Source: an uncultured Oscillospiraceae bacterium
GTDB taxonomy: Bacteria > Bacillota > Clostridia > Oscillospirales > Oscillospiraceae
Assembly: GCA_947630645.1 (NCBI GenBank)
Contig: CANRIF010000012.1
Location: forward strand, 1 to 36,802
Reading direction: 5' to 3'
DNA length: 36,802 nt
Position numbers and translations under genes: made by a program. Positions 30,441-36,802 of this stretch are shown here, one piece after another. The first letter of the stretch is position 1, and every line of letters begins with the position of its first letter. The notes beneath the pieces were generated by a model. That model saw nothing but the letters and a program-made list of their open reading frames with translations. It made no database searches and was not told the origin of the DNA.

Positions 30441-31142
30441 ATGCCCATGAGCAGGGGGACCGTCGTAAAAAAAGCCTTCATAAAGAGCCTGCCCGTCATG
30501 GCGGCGTATGTGATCCTGGGGATGGGCTTCGGCATCCTGATGACCGACCGGGGCTACGGCCCGGTGTGGTCCATCGTGTGCAGCGTGTTCATCTTCGCCG
30601 GCTCCATGCAGTACGTCACCGCCGATATGCTGGCCGCGTCTGTCTCGCCGCTGCACGCGGCGGTGATGACCCTGATGGTCAACGCCCGGCACCTCTTTTA
30701 CGGCATCTCCATGATCGGCAAGTACCGGGACATGGGGCCGGCCAAGCCCTACCTGGTCTTCGGCCTGACCGACGAGACGTATTCCTTGCTGTGTGACGGG
30801 GACTACCCCGATGGCCGGAAGAACGCCCGGCTCTACTGCCTGCTGGTGACGCTGTTCGACCAGTGCTACTGGATCACCGGCACCGTGCTGGGCGCGCTGA
30901 TCGGCGCCGTGCTGCCCTTCGATTCCACGGGCATCGACTTCTCCATGACGGCGCTGTTCGTGACCGTTTTCGTGGAGCAGTGGCTCTCCTCCAAGGAACA
31001 CCGCGCCGCCCTGACGGGCATCGGCGCGGCGGCGCTGTGCCTGGTGGTGTTCGGCGAGAGCGATTTTCTTATCCCGGCGATGCTGCTGATCACGCTGCTG
31101 CTCTCGCTCTCCTACCGGGGGAAAGGCGGCCGGAATGGATAG
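30441..31142 (+). CDS. azlC: Branched-chain amino acid exporter, large subunit (AzlC)
   Basis: 233 residues with about seven to eight membrane helices. AzlC features: the N-terminal SLPVMAAYVILGMGFGILMT, FIFAGSMQYVTADMLA, the VNARHLFYGISMIGKY motif and the loop LTDETYSLL. With AzlD it forms a branched-chain amino acid exporter (resistance to 4-azaleucine in Bacillus). It starts directly after the stop of the E2-like gene (TAA-ATG) with GAGGA inside that gene, and its end overlaps azlD by eight bases. Confidence 0.93.
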   Translation: MPMSRGTVVKKAFIKSLPVMAAYVILGMGFGILMTDRGYGPVWSIVCSVFIFAGSMQYVTADMLAASVSPLHAAVMTLMVNARHLFYGISMIGKYRDMGPAKPYLVFGLTDETYSLLCDGDYPDGRKNARLYCLLVTLFDQCYWITGTVLGALIGAVLPFDSTGIDFSMTALFVTVFVEQWLSSKEHRAALTGIGAAALCLVVFGESDFLIPAMLLITLLLSLSYRGKGGRNG

Positions 31143-31467
31143 AACGACCCACGCCATCGTGTTGATCGCCGTGGTGGCCGCCGTGACGCTGCTGCTGCGG
31201 GCGCTGCCCTTCCTCATCTTCAGCGGCAAACGCCAGGCGCCGCGGTATGTGGTCTTTCTGGGCGAGAAACTCCCCTTTGCCATCATCGGGATGCTGATCG
31301 TCTACTGCGTGCGGAACATCGGCTTTGCCGCCGCGGCCGACTGGGTCCCCACGGCGCTGGCCGTGGCCGCCGTGGTGGTGCTGCACGTCTGGCGGCGCAA
31401 TACCCTCTTGAGCATCGTGGGCGGCACCGTCCTGTACATGGTCCTGATCCAGGCCGTGTTCGTGTAG
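31135..31467 (+). CDS. azlD: Branched-chain amino acid exporter, small subunit (AzlD)
   Basis: 110 residues with four membrane helices, the normal AzlD size. Features: VVAAVTLLLRALPFLIF, the PRYVVFLGEKLPFAIIGMLI motif with its conserved Pro, and a C-terminal helix. It needs AzlC to make a working exporter. Overlap with azlC (eight bases) indicates coupled translation. GGGGGAAAGG lies upstream of the ATG. Confidence 0.93.
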   Translation: MDRTTHAIVLIAVVAAVTLLLRALPFLIFSGKRQAPRYVVFLGEKLPFAIIGMLIVYCVRNIGFAAAADWVPTALAVAAVVVLHVWRRNTLLSIVGGTVLYMVLIQAVFV

Positions 31468-31480
31468 ATAGTAGATATAA

Positions 31481-31613
31481 GTTTTCTCTCCCCCAGTCAT
31501 GCTGGCGCATGACAGCCCCCTCGTCAGAGGGGGCCTAATAATAGGGGTTGGCAGTCAATCCGCCTCCCTCTGACGAGGGAGGTGGCACGGCGAAGCCGTG
31601 ACGGAGGGAGAGA
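31481..31613. repeat. Dispersed double-hairpin intergenic element, copy B
   Basis: Unit U1 (31481-31535) reads GTTTTCTCTCCCCCAGTCA, a palindromic centre (TCATGC-TGG-GCATGA), GACAG and CCCCCTCGTCAGAGGGGG. Unit U2 (31561-31613) reads CGCCTCCCTCTGACGAGGGA, the centre GCACGGC-GAA-GCCGTG, and ACGGAGGGAGAGA. Flanks match copy A (1001-1129) closely, but both central stems have different sequences that still self-pair, and the unit order is swapped. It fills the gap after azlD; no gene is seen in it. Confidence 0.8.
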
Positions 31614-31619
31614 AATATA

Positions 31620-31663
31620 TAAAAAAGGGCCTGCTGCAAAGTGTCGCCCTTGCAGCAGGCCCT
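31620..31663 (-). terminator. Terminator of the DUF4340/ABC operon
   Basis: AGGGCCTGCTGCAA (31626-31639) pairs perfectly with TTGCAGCAGGCCCT (31650-31663); on the minus strand TTTTTT follows. It lies 14 bases after the DUF4340 gene stop and also closes azlD from the other side. Confidence 0.85.
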
Positions 31664-31677
31664 CTTATTTTGCTCTT

Positions 31678-33123
31678 TTAGGGTTCCTCGGCTGCCGGGA
31701 CCTCCGGCGACGGGGACACGGGCAGTTCGGTCAAAAACTCCATGGCCTGCCACGGCACCTCCTCCGCCGTGGTGCGGGAGACGAGGTAGTAGTCCGTGCC
31801 GTTGACCACACACAGCTCATGGACGCTGTCGTATGCCTGGAACTCCGCCGTCACCACCGGGAACAGTTCGCTGTCCTGGCGGAAGGTGAGCCGAAAGCGC
31901 AGCCCCCGCCCGGCCGTATCCGCCCCGGCGCGGCTGTCGGCGGGCAGCTCGTACAGCTGCCGCAGCCAGTCGTCCACCGCCGTGGCGTCCAGGCTCCGGT
32001 CGCCCAGGGTATAGGCCGTCTCCTCCTCCCCGCCGTCGGACGCGGGCGGGATGACGGAGCGCACGATCTCATAACTCTCCCCGTCCTCCGTCTCCAGCAG
32101 CACGCTCTGCAGCTTGTCCCAGTCCAGGGCGCAGGGGTCCAGGGTGGCCATGCTGTCGAAGTCCGGGTACATCAGCGCGTCCAGCACCGTGCCGCTGACC
32201 AGGTACACCATCTTGGAACCGGCGAAGCGCACATACACGTCCCCGTCCACATAGTCGCCGAACTCCAGCGCGAAGCTCTCCGGCTTCCCCTCCAGGGACA
32301 TATACCCCACCAGGACGGTCCCCTGGGGCGTATCCAGGCCGTACTGGGCCGGGTCGGTCATATCCCAGTCCTGGCAGTTGGTCAGGCGCAGCTCGGTGAC
32401 GGTGCGGGAGAACGTCTCCACCGCCTCCTCGTCCAGAGGCCGGACGGGCTTTCCCTCCCGGTCCATCATGAACCAGGGGTCCGCCGGGGAGTACCACTGC
32501 TCCCCCGCGTCGTCCAGGTACCGCAGCTCGTACACGCCGCCCTCGGTCTCGGCGGCCAGGCCGGTGAGCATATCGATGTCCTCCGGCACGCGCTCCAGCG
32601 CCAGCACGTCGTCCAGCTTGATGGCAAAGGCCTGGGCCAGCGCGCCCGTCTCCACATACACCGTGTCCTCTCCGTTCAGGCGCACATACTGTCCGCCGGT
32701 GGCGGCGGTGTTGCCGATCTCATAGGTGACGATGTTGTCCCCTGCCCCGGCGATCACGGTGAAGGGGCAGTCGGCCAGGCCGTACTGGGCGAAGTCGGTG
32801 ACCTCCTCGATCCGGTCGGTGGCCTTGGCCGAGGCCACCGCCTCCGCCAGGGCCGACGCCGCCGCGTCGTCGATGGGGCAGGTGTCGTCGTCGGCGTTCT
32901 TCCAAGTGCCGCTGGATTTTGTCAGGCTCACCGCGTCGCCGAAGTAATCCCAGGCCACCGCGGTCACGTCCTCCGCCTCGCCCACGGCGATATCCAGCAG
33001 CGCCGCCTGGGCCGCCTGCTCCCGCTCCTGCTGCTGCCGGGACAGCGTGGCCGCAAGATACCACGCCCCTACCAGCACCGCCAGCGCCACGGCCAGCACC
33101 GCCAGCTTCGCTCCTCTCTTCAT
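31678..33123 (-). CDS. DUF4340 protein of a gliding-type ABC operon
   Basis: 481 residues. One membrane anchor at the N-terminus (LAVLAVALAVLVGAWYLAATL) is followed by a large outside-facing domain that carries two or more DUF4340 repeats, each with the pattern TDFAQYGL / TDPAQYGLDTP followed by a beta-rich segment (IGNTA...YVRLNG and LEFGDYVDGDVYVRF). Such proteins are encoded after GldA/F/G-like genes. ATG at 33123 has AGGAGG eight bases upstream, inside gldG; it shares one base with that stop (TGATG), so translation is coupled. The upstream TTG is on the stop and is not used. Function unknown. Confidence 0.85.
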   Translation of the reverse strand: MKRGAKLAVLAVALAVLVGAWYLAATLSRQQQEREQAAQAALLDIAVGEAEDVTAVAWDYFGDAVSLTKSSGTWKNADDDTCPIDDAAASALAEAVASAKATDRIEEVTDFAQYGLADCPFTVIAGAGDNIVTYEIGNTAATGGQYVRLNGEDTVYVETGALAQAFAIKLDDVLALERVPEDIDMLTGLAAETEGGVYELRYLDDAGEQWYSPADPWFMMDREGKPVRPLDEEAVETFSRTVTELRLTNCQDWDMTDPAQYGLDTPQGTVLVGYMSLEGKPESFALEFGDYVDGDVYVRFAGSKMVYLVSGTVLDALMYPDFDSMATLDPCALDWDKLQSVLLETEDGESYEIVRSVIPPASDGGEEETAYTLGDRSLDATAVDDWLRQLYELPADSRAGADTAGRGLRFRLTFRQDSELFPVVTAEFQAYDSVHELCVVNGTDYYLVSRTTAEEVPWQAMEFLTELPVSPSPEVPAAEEP

Positions 33124-34592
33124 CAACGACGCCTCCTCTTCACAAAAATGGCCACGCCCGCGGCCAGAAACAGCACCGGCACCAGCACCACCAGCACGCC
33201 CTTCAGGATATTGGCCGAACTGTCGGTGAAGGTCAGATACTCGCCGGTGAGGGTCTTGGGATGGATGGAGATGCTCTGCTCCTGGTCGATGAGCCAGTCG
33301 GCCCCGTTCAAAAACAGGTCCAGATTGGCCCCGGACACCAGGTCGCTGAACTCCGCCTCCATGAACCGGGTGGAGCCGAACACCACCAGCCGGGCGCCGG
33401 TGTCGGTGTTCTCCGATACCGCCGCCACCATGAACGGCCCTTGCTCGTCCCCGTCGGTCTTATCGAAGCTTGTCAGCCCCTCCACGTCCTGCTTGACGTA
33501 GCTGGTGGCGGAGCTGGTGAGCAGCGCGGTCACCTCCACGTCGTACCGCCCGCCGGATGCGTCCAGCATGGCCTGGGCGTCCGGCATGATGACGGTGCTG
33601 CCGCCGGTCTGGGCGGTCAGGGGCGCGGTGACGGCGTGGCTGCCCAGGGCGGGCAGGATCATATCCACATAGCTGAGGTTGTAGTAGCGGTAATACCGGC
33701 TGTCGCTCTCCATGACGCAGCCGCCCACCAGTTCGATGCCGAAGTCGTCCAGCAGCCGCGCCAGGTTCGGCGTGTCCTTGGCGGTCCACGCCGTCGTCAC
33801 CAGCAGCCGCCCGCCCCGGTCCGCATAGGCCCGCAGGATCTGCAGCTCGTCCTCGGAGATGTCCCGCTCCGGCCCGAAGATGGCCAGCACCGAGCAGTCC
33901 GCCGGCACGGCCCCCTCCGTCACCAGGTTGAGGCTCTCGGTCTGGATGCTCTCCAGGGACAGGGACGTGAGGACGCTCTCGCTCACCCCCGTCTCCCCGT
34001 GGCCGGTCAGGTAGTACAGCACCGGCAGCTGGTCCCCGGTGACGTACACCACCGCCCCGGTCAGCTTCTCCTCGCCGGCGAACACGTCCAGGTACTGCTG
34101 GCCGTAATAGGCGGCGTAATAGGCATACATCTCATAGTCGGAGTAGGTCCACATATCCCCGTAGGGGATGTACATGCTCCGCTCGCCGCACACCACCGCC
34201 ACGCTGTTGTCCTCCACCGTCTCGTCGGTGTAGGCCGCGGCGAAGCCGGGGTAGCGCACCGGGTCCACCTGGGTGACGGTCACATGGTCGTACTCGGCGT
34301 ATTTGGCCAGCACCTGCTCCATGGTGTTGTTCTCGTAGCCGCTCTGGGCCAGCCAGTATATCTCCACGTCCTTGTCAAGGCTGGCCAGCACCTGCTCGGT
34401 GCCGGGGGAGATGGAATAGAGCTGGTTTTCCGTCATGTCCAGCTGGGTGACGGACGCGGGCAGCGCCGACACGGCCAGATTTGCCACCACGGCCATGGCG
34501 ATCACCAGCAGCGCCGCGAACACGCTGTAAGCCCCGCCCCGCCAGGCGCGGGTCCGGAAGGAGGCCAGGAGTTTTTCTCCGCGCCCTTTCAT
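33123..34592 (-). CDS. GldG-like ABC-associated membrane protein
   Basis: 489 residues. An N-terminal helix (about 22-45, YSVFAALLVIAMAVVANLAV) leads to a large extracytoplasmic domain (about 50-460) and a C-terminal helix (ILKGVLVVLVPVLFLAAGVAIF) with RRRR. It matches the 'ABC-type uncharacterized transport system' GldG family: DMTENQLYSISPGTEQVLAS is the conserved N-terminal block, VLYYLTGHGE a middle one, and LRAYADRGGRLLVTTA a third. In gliding bacteria GldG works with GldA and GldF; in Clostridia the exported substrate is unknown. ATG at 34592 overlaps the permease stop (ATGA), with AGGAGG eight bases upstream. Confidence 0.88.
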   Translation of the reverse strand: MKGRGEKLLASFRTRAWRGGAYSVFAALLVIAMAVVANLAVSALPASVTQLDMTENQLYSISPGTEQVLASLDKDVEIYWLAQSGYENNTMEQVLAKYAEYDHVTVTQVDPVRYPGFAAAYTDETVEDNSVAVVCGERSMYIPYGDMWTYSDYEMYAYYAAYYGQQYLDVFAGEEKLTGAVVYVTGDQLPVLYYLTGHGETGVSESVLTSLSLESIQTESLNLVTEGAVPADCSVLAIFGPERDISEDELQILRAYADRGGRLLVTTAWTAKDTPNLARLLDDFGIELVGGCVMESDSRYYRYYNLSYVDMILPALGSHAVTAPLTAQTGGSTVIMPDAQAMLDASGGRYDVEVTALLTSSATSYVKQDVEGLTSFDKTDGDEQGPFMVAAVSENTDTGARLVVFGSTRFMEAEFSDLVSGANLDLFLNGADWLIDQEQSISIHPKTLTGEYLTFTDSSANILKGVLVVLVPVLFLAAGVAIFVKRRRR

Positions 34593-35461
34593 GACGCCCA
34601 CCTCCTGCGCTCCATGGACTGCACCGTGAGGAACAGGAACACCGCCGCCACCGAGACGAAGTACGCGATGGCCCGCAGGTCCAATATATCATAGGCAAAG
34701 CTTTCAAATCTGTCGAAAACGGCCAGCTTGCCCGCCAGTTCGGCAAAAAGCCCGCCGAAACGCTGGCTGTCCACGGCAAAGCACACACCCAGCGCCGCCT
34801 CCAGCGCCAGGGTGAACGCCGCGGCGAAGCCGCCGTTTCGCGTCAGGCGCCACACCAGCAGCCCGAACAGCGCCGCCGTCACCGCCAGGGCGATCAGGCT
34901 TGCCAGGGGCGAGGCGGGGATGTACCCGGCCAGCGGCGTGAGGAAGTAGGTCAGCAGCATCACGAGAAAGCAGATGCCCGCGGCCACGCCCACGCTCTCG
35001 GCCAGGGACGAGACGAACAGGCCCACCGCCGCCAGCGCCATCCCCAGGAAGAAGAAGCCCGCCAGGGCGCTGTAAGCCGCCCGCAGATGCACCGTTCCGG
35101 AGGCCGCCAGCGCGTTCACCGCCAGCGGGTACAGGGCCATCACCGCCATGGGCATGGCCAGCACCGTCACCAGCGCCAGGTACTTGCCCAGCACGATCCG
35201 TGTCATGGACAGGGGCAGGCTGTATAGCAGCTGGTCGGTCTTCTGGTGCCGCTCCTCGGCGATGGAGCGCATGGTCAGCAGGGGGATGGACACGAAATAG
35301 ATGAACCGCAGCCCATCCAGCGTCTCGGTGAAGTAGGGCGAACCGTCCAGCTGACACACCATCACATAGATGCCGCCGAACAGCAGCATCAGCGCGCCGT
35401 ACACATACCCGGTCAGCCCGTTGAGCTGGCTGTCCAGCTCCCGCTCATAGATGGCGCTCAC
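34589..35461 (-). CDS. ABC transporter permease (GldF/NosY-like)
   Basis: 290 residues with about six membrane helices. Family features: the N-terminal ERELDSQLNGLTGYVYGALML, then LRFIYFVSIPLLTMRSIAEERHQKTDQLLYSLPLS, the conserved cytoplasmic loop of GldF-type permeases, and GKYLALVTVLA. It forms the membrane channel for the ATPase encoded just upstream. The start is GTG at 35461, overlapping the ATPase stop (GTGA); its own stop overlaps the GldG-like gene. Confidence 0.88.
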   Translation of the reverse strand: MSAIYERELDSQLNGLTGYVYGALMLLFGGIYVMVCQLDGSPYFTETLDGLRFIYFVSIPLLTMRSIAEERHQKTDQLLYSLPLSMTRIVLGKYLALVTVLAMPMAVMALYPLAVNALAASGTVHLRAAYSALAGFFFLGMALAAVGLFVSSLAESVGVAAGICFLVMLLTYFLTPLAGYIPASPLASLIALAVTAALFGLLVWRLTRNGGFAAAFTLALEAALGVCFAVDSQRFGGLFAELAGKLAVFDRFESFAYDILDLRAIAYFVSVAAVFLFLTVQSMERRRWAS

Positions 35462-36444
35462 GGCCGTCTCCCCCCTTTCCTGGCCGGCGCCCTCCCCGGC
35501 GCCGCCGTCTGGTCCGCGTCCCGGGTCAGGGCCAAAAACACGTCCTCCAGGTCGGCCTGCTCCCGCTCCAGGCGCAGCACGGGGATGCGCTTATCGCTCA
35601 TGGCGAAGCTGATGCGCTCGTCCATGGCGGGGCTGGGGTCCGACACGGCCACGGTCAGTTCCGTCCGCTCCCCGGCGGGGGCGGTCTTCACCTCGGTCAC
35701 CCCGCTCACCGGCTCCAGCGCCTGGCGGGCCTCCAGCGGCCCGGCCTTCACCGTCAGTCGGTAGGTGACCTGCCCGGCGGACTGGGCCTCCAGCTGCTCG
35801 GGGGTGCCGCTGGCCACCAGCCTGCCCTTGTGGATCAGCAGGATCTGGCCGCAGATGGCCTGGACCTCGCTCAAAATATGGCTGGAGAGGATGACGGTGT
35901 GTTCCCGTCCCAGGGAGGAGATCAGCTGCCGTATCTCCACGATCTGCAGGGGGTCCAGCCCCACGGTGGGCTCGTCCAGGATGATGACCTCCGGCTCCCC
36001 CAGCAGCGCCTGGGCGATGCCCACCCGCTGGCGGTAGCCCTTGGACAGGTTGCGGATCAGCCGCTCCGCCACGTCGCCCACCCCGGCCACGGCGGCGGCG
36101 CGTTCCAGCTGGCCGTCCAGCTGGGCCGGACGCACGCCCTTGGCCCGGGCCACGAAGCTCAAATACTCCCGCACCGTCATGCCCATGTACAGCGGCGGCT
36201 GCTCCGGCAGATACCCCACCAGGCGCTTGGCCTGGATGGGCTCGTCGAATATGTCATGCCCGCCGATGGTGACCTGGCCCTCGGTGGCCGCCAGGCACCC
36301 CGTCAGGATGTTCATCGTCGTCGTCTTGCCCGCGCCGTTGGGGCCCAGCAGCCCGTACACCGCGCCGCTGCCGACGGTGAAGCTCAAGTCCTCCACCGCC
36401 GTCCGCCCGCCGTAGCGTTTGGTAAGATGGCTCACCTCGATCAC
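35458..36444 (-). CDS. ABC transporter ATP-binding protein (GldA-like)
   Basis: 328 residues. A complete nucleotide-binding domain: Walker A GPNGAGKTT (34-42), Q-loop in YLPEQPPLY, signature LSKGYRQ (133-139), Walker B VIILDEP (153-159) and the H-loop in ILSSHIL. The C-terminal extension (about 230-310) is a regulatory domain common in drug- and lipid-type exporters. It powers the GldF-like permease and GldG-like protein encoded next. The start is GTG at 36444 with GGGAGG eight bases upstream; I see no clear -35/-10 pair, although TACAAT occurs at about 36472-36477. Confidence 0.92.
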   Translation of the reverse strand: MIEVSHLTKRYGGRTAVEDLSFTVGSGAVYGLLGPNGAGKTTTMNILTGCLAATEGQVTIGGHDIFDEPIQAKRLVGYLPEQPPLYMGMTVREYLSFVARAKGVRPAQLDGQLERAAAVAGVGDVAERLIRNLSKGYRQRVGIAQALLGEPEVIILDEPTVGLDPLQIVEIRQLISSLGREHTVILSSHILSEVQAICGQILLIHKGRLVASGTPEQLEAQSAGQVTYRLTVKAGPLEARQALEPVSGVTEVKTAPAGERTELTVAVSDPSPAMDERISFAMSDKRIPVLRLEREQADLEDVFLALTRDADQTAAPGRAPARKGGRRP

Positions 36445-36531
36445 GCGATCGCCTCCCTGTAAATACTCGCATATTGTACACCCAAATGCAACCTATTTTG
36501 TGACCGAAAGATGAAGATTTTTCAAAAAAAC

Positions 36532-36564
36532 CAAAAAACGGGACCCGCCGTGAAGCGGGTCCCG
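36532..36564 (-). terminator. Terminator of the wall-anchored protein gene
   Basis: CGGGACCCGC (36539-36548) pairs perfectly with GCGGGTCCCG (36555-36564); on the minus strand TTTTTT follows, then GGTTTTTTT. Confidence 0.88.
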
Positions 36565-36580
36565 CGCCATATCTGCGCGC

Positions 36581-36802
36581 TTACTTGGCGCGTTTTCTCC
36601 GGGCCAGGGTCAGGACCAGCGCCAGGCCGCCCAGGCACAGGGCCAGCATCCCGGTCCACAGCGCCAGGGGCGTCTCGTCCCCGGTCTGGGGTGATGTTCC
36701 GGCGGAACTGTCCGGCGCATCCGTAGCCGCCGGTGCGTCGGTCGGGGCAGGCTTCGACGGGTCGGTGTAGACCACGGCGAAGGAGGAGAACTTGTCAGAA
36801 CT
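36581..36802 (-). CDS. C-terminus of a wall-anchored surface protein (partial)
   Basis: 73 codons and the stop; the 5' part lies beyond the window. A Pro/Thr/Ala-rich linker (DPSKPAPTDAPAATDAPDSS) leads to the variant sorting motif SPQTGD, a hydrophobic stretch and RRKRAK, as in sortase substrates. The motif and what follows (SPxTGDETPLAL...LALCLGGL) almost match the end of the cohesin-like protein at 15589-17022, so the same sortase probably handles both. Confidence 0.85.
   Translation of the reverse strand, partial: SSDKFSSFAVVYTDPSKPAPTDAPAATDAPDSSAGTSPQTGDETPLALWTGMLALCLGGLALVLTLARRKRAK

Overview
The window looks like chromosomal DNA of a GC-rich member of the Clostridia, most likely a gut Oscillospiraceae (Oscillibacter/Flavonifractor-like). 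The evidence is: strong AGGAGG ribosome sites, TTGACA/TATAAT promoters with 17-bp spacers, rho-independent terminators after most units, a TPP riboswitch, lipoprotein and SPxTG wall-sorting signals, and protein families typical of that order (AzlCD, stand-alone E2-like proteins, cytoplasmic BMP proteins, a macro-domain/vWA pair). No plasmid, phage structural or CRISPR genes are seen.

Layout. 1-300: the end of a tRNA cluster (His partial, Gln, Lys). 450-3670: a cyclophilin-like lipoprotein, TspO, and a macro-domain/vWA pair whose second gene has its ribosome site inside a long inverted repeat. 3726-6850 (minus strand): an E2-like acyltransferase-fold protein, a DUF554 membrane protein and a dicarboxylate/amino-acid symporter. 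7109-9640 (plus): a cytoplasmic BMP-domain protein translationally coupled to a metallophosphoesterase. 9703-12950 (plus): a type II restriction-modification pair. 13013-19345: a cell-surface cluster on the minus strand (leucine-rich lipoprotein, a wall-anchored protein with a cohesin-like domain, a dockerin protein) with a divergent XRE regulator and two matching operator palindromes. 19416-23545 (minus): thiamine operon, in transcription order TPP riboswitch, thiE, HAD phosphatase, thiD, cytX, thiN. 23568-25062: cytidylate-kinase-like gene, tRNA-Leu, and a DUF4160/DUF2442 pair. 25063-27295: a visibly AT-rich island with an integrase remnant, two membrane or glycine-rich unknowns and an XRE regulator beside a perfect 20-bp palindrome. 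27465-31467 (plus): a consensus promoter with a possible structured leader, a conserved membrane protein, then a second E2-like gene joined to azlC and azlD. 31678-36444 (minus): a GldA/GldF/GldG-type ABC export operon with a DUF4340 protein. 36581-36802: the C-terminus of another wall-anchored protein.

How the genes work together. The thiamine operon is a salvage route: CytX imports hydroxymethylpyrimidine, ThiD phosphorylates it, ThiE joins it to the thiazole phosphate, the HAD enzyme probably removes the phosphate, and ThiN makes TPP, which switches the operon off through the riboswitch. The surface cluster pairs a cohesin-like module on a sortase-type protein with a dockerin protein, under a local XRE regulator. 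The ABC operon has the ATPase, permease and auxiliary subunits needed for one gliding-type/Nos-like transporter. Two dispersed hairpin repeat families link otherwise unrelated intergenic regions.
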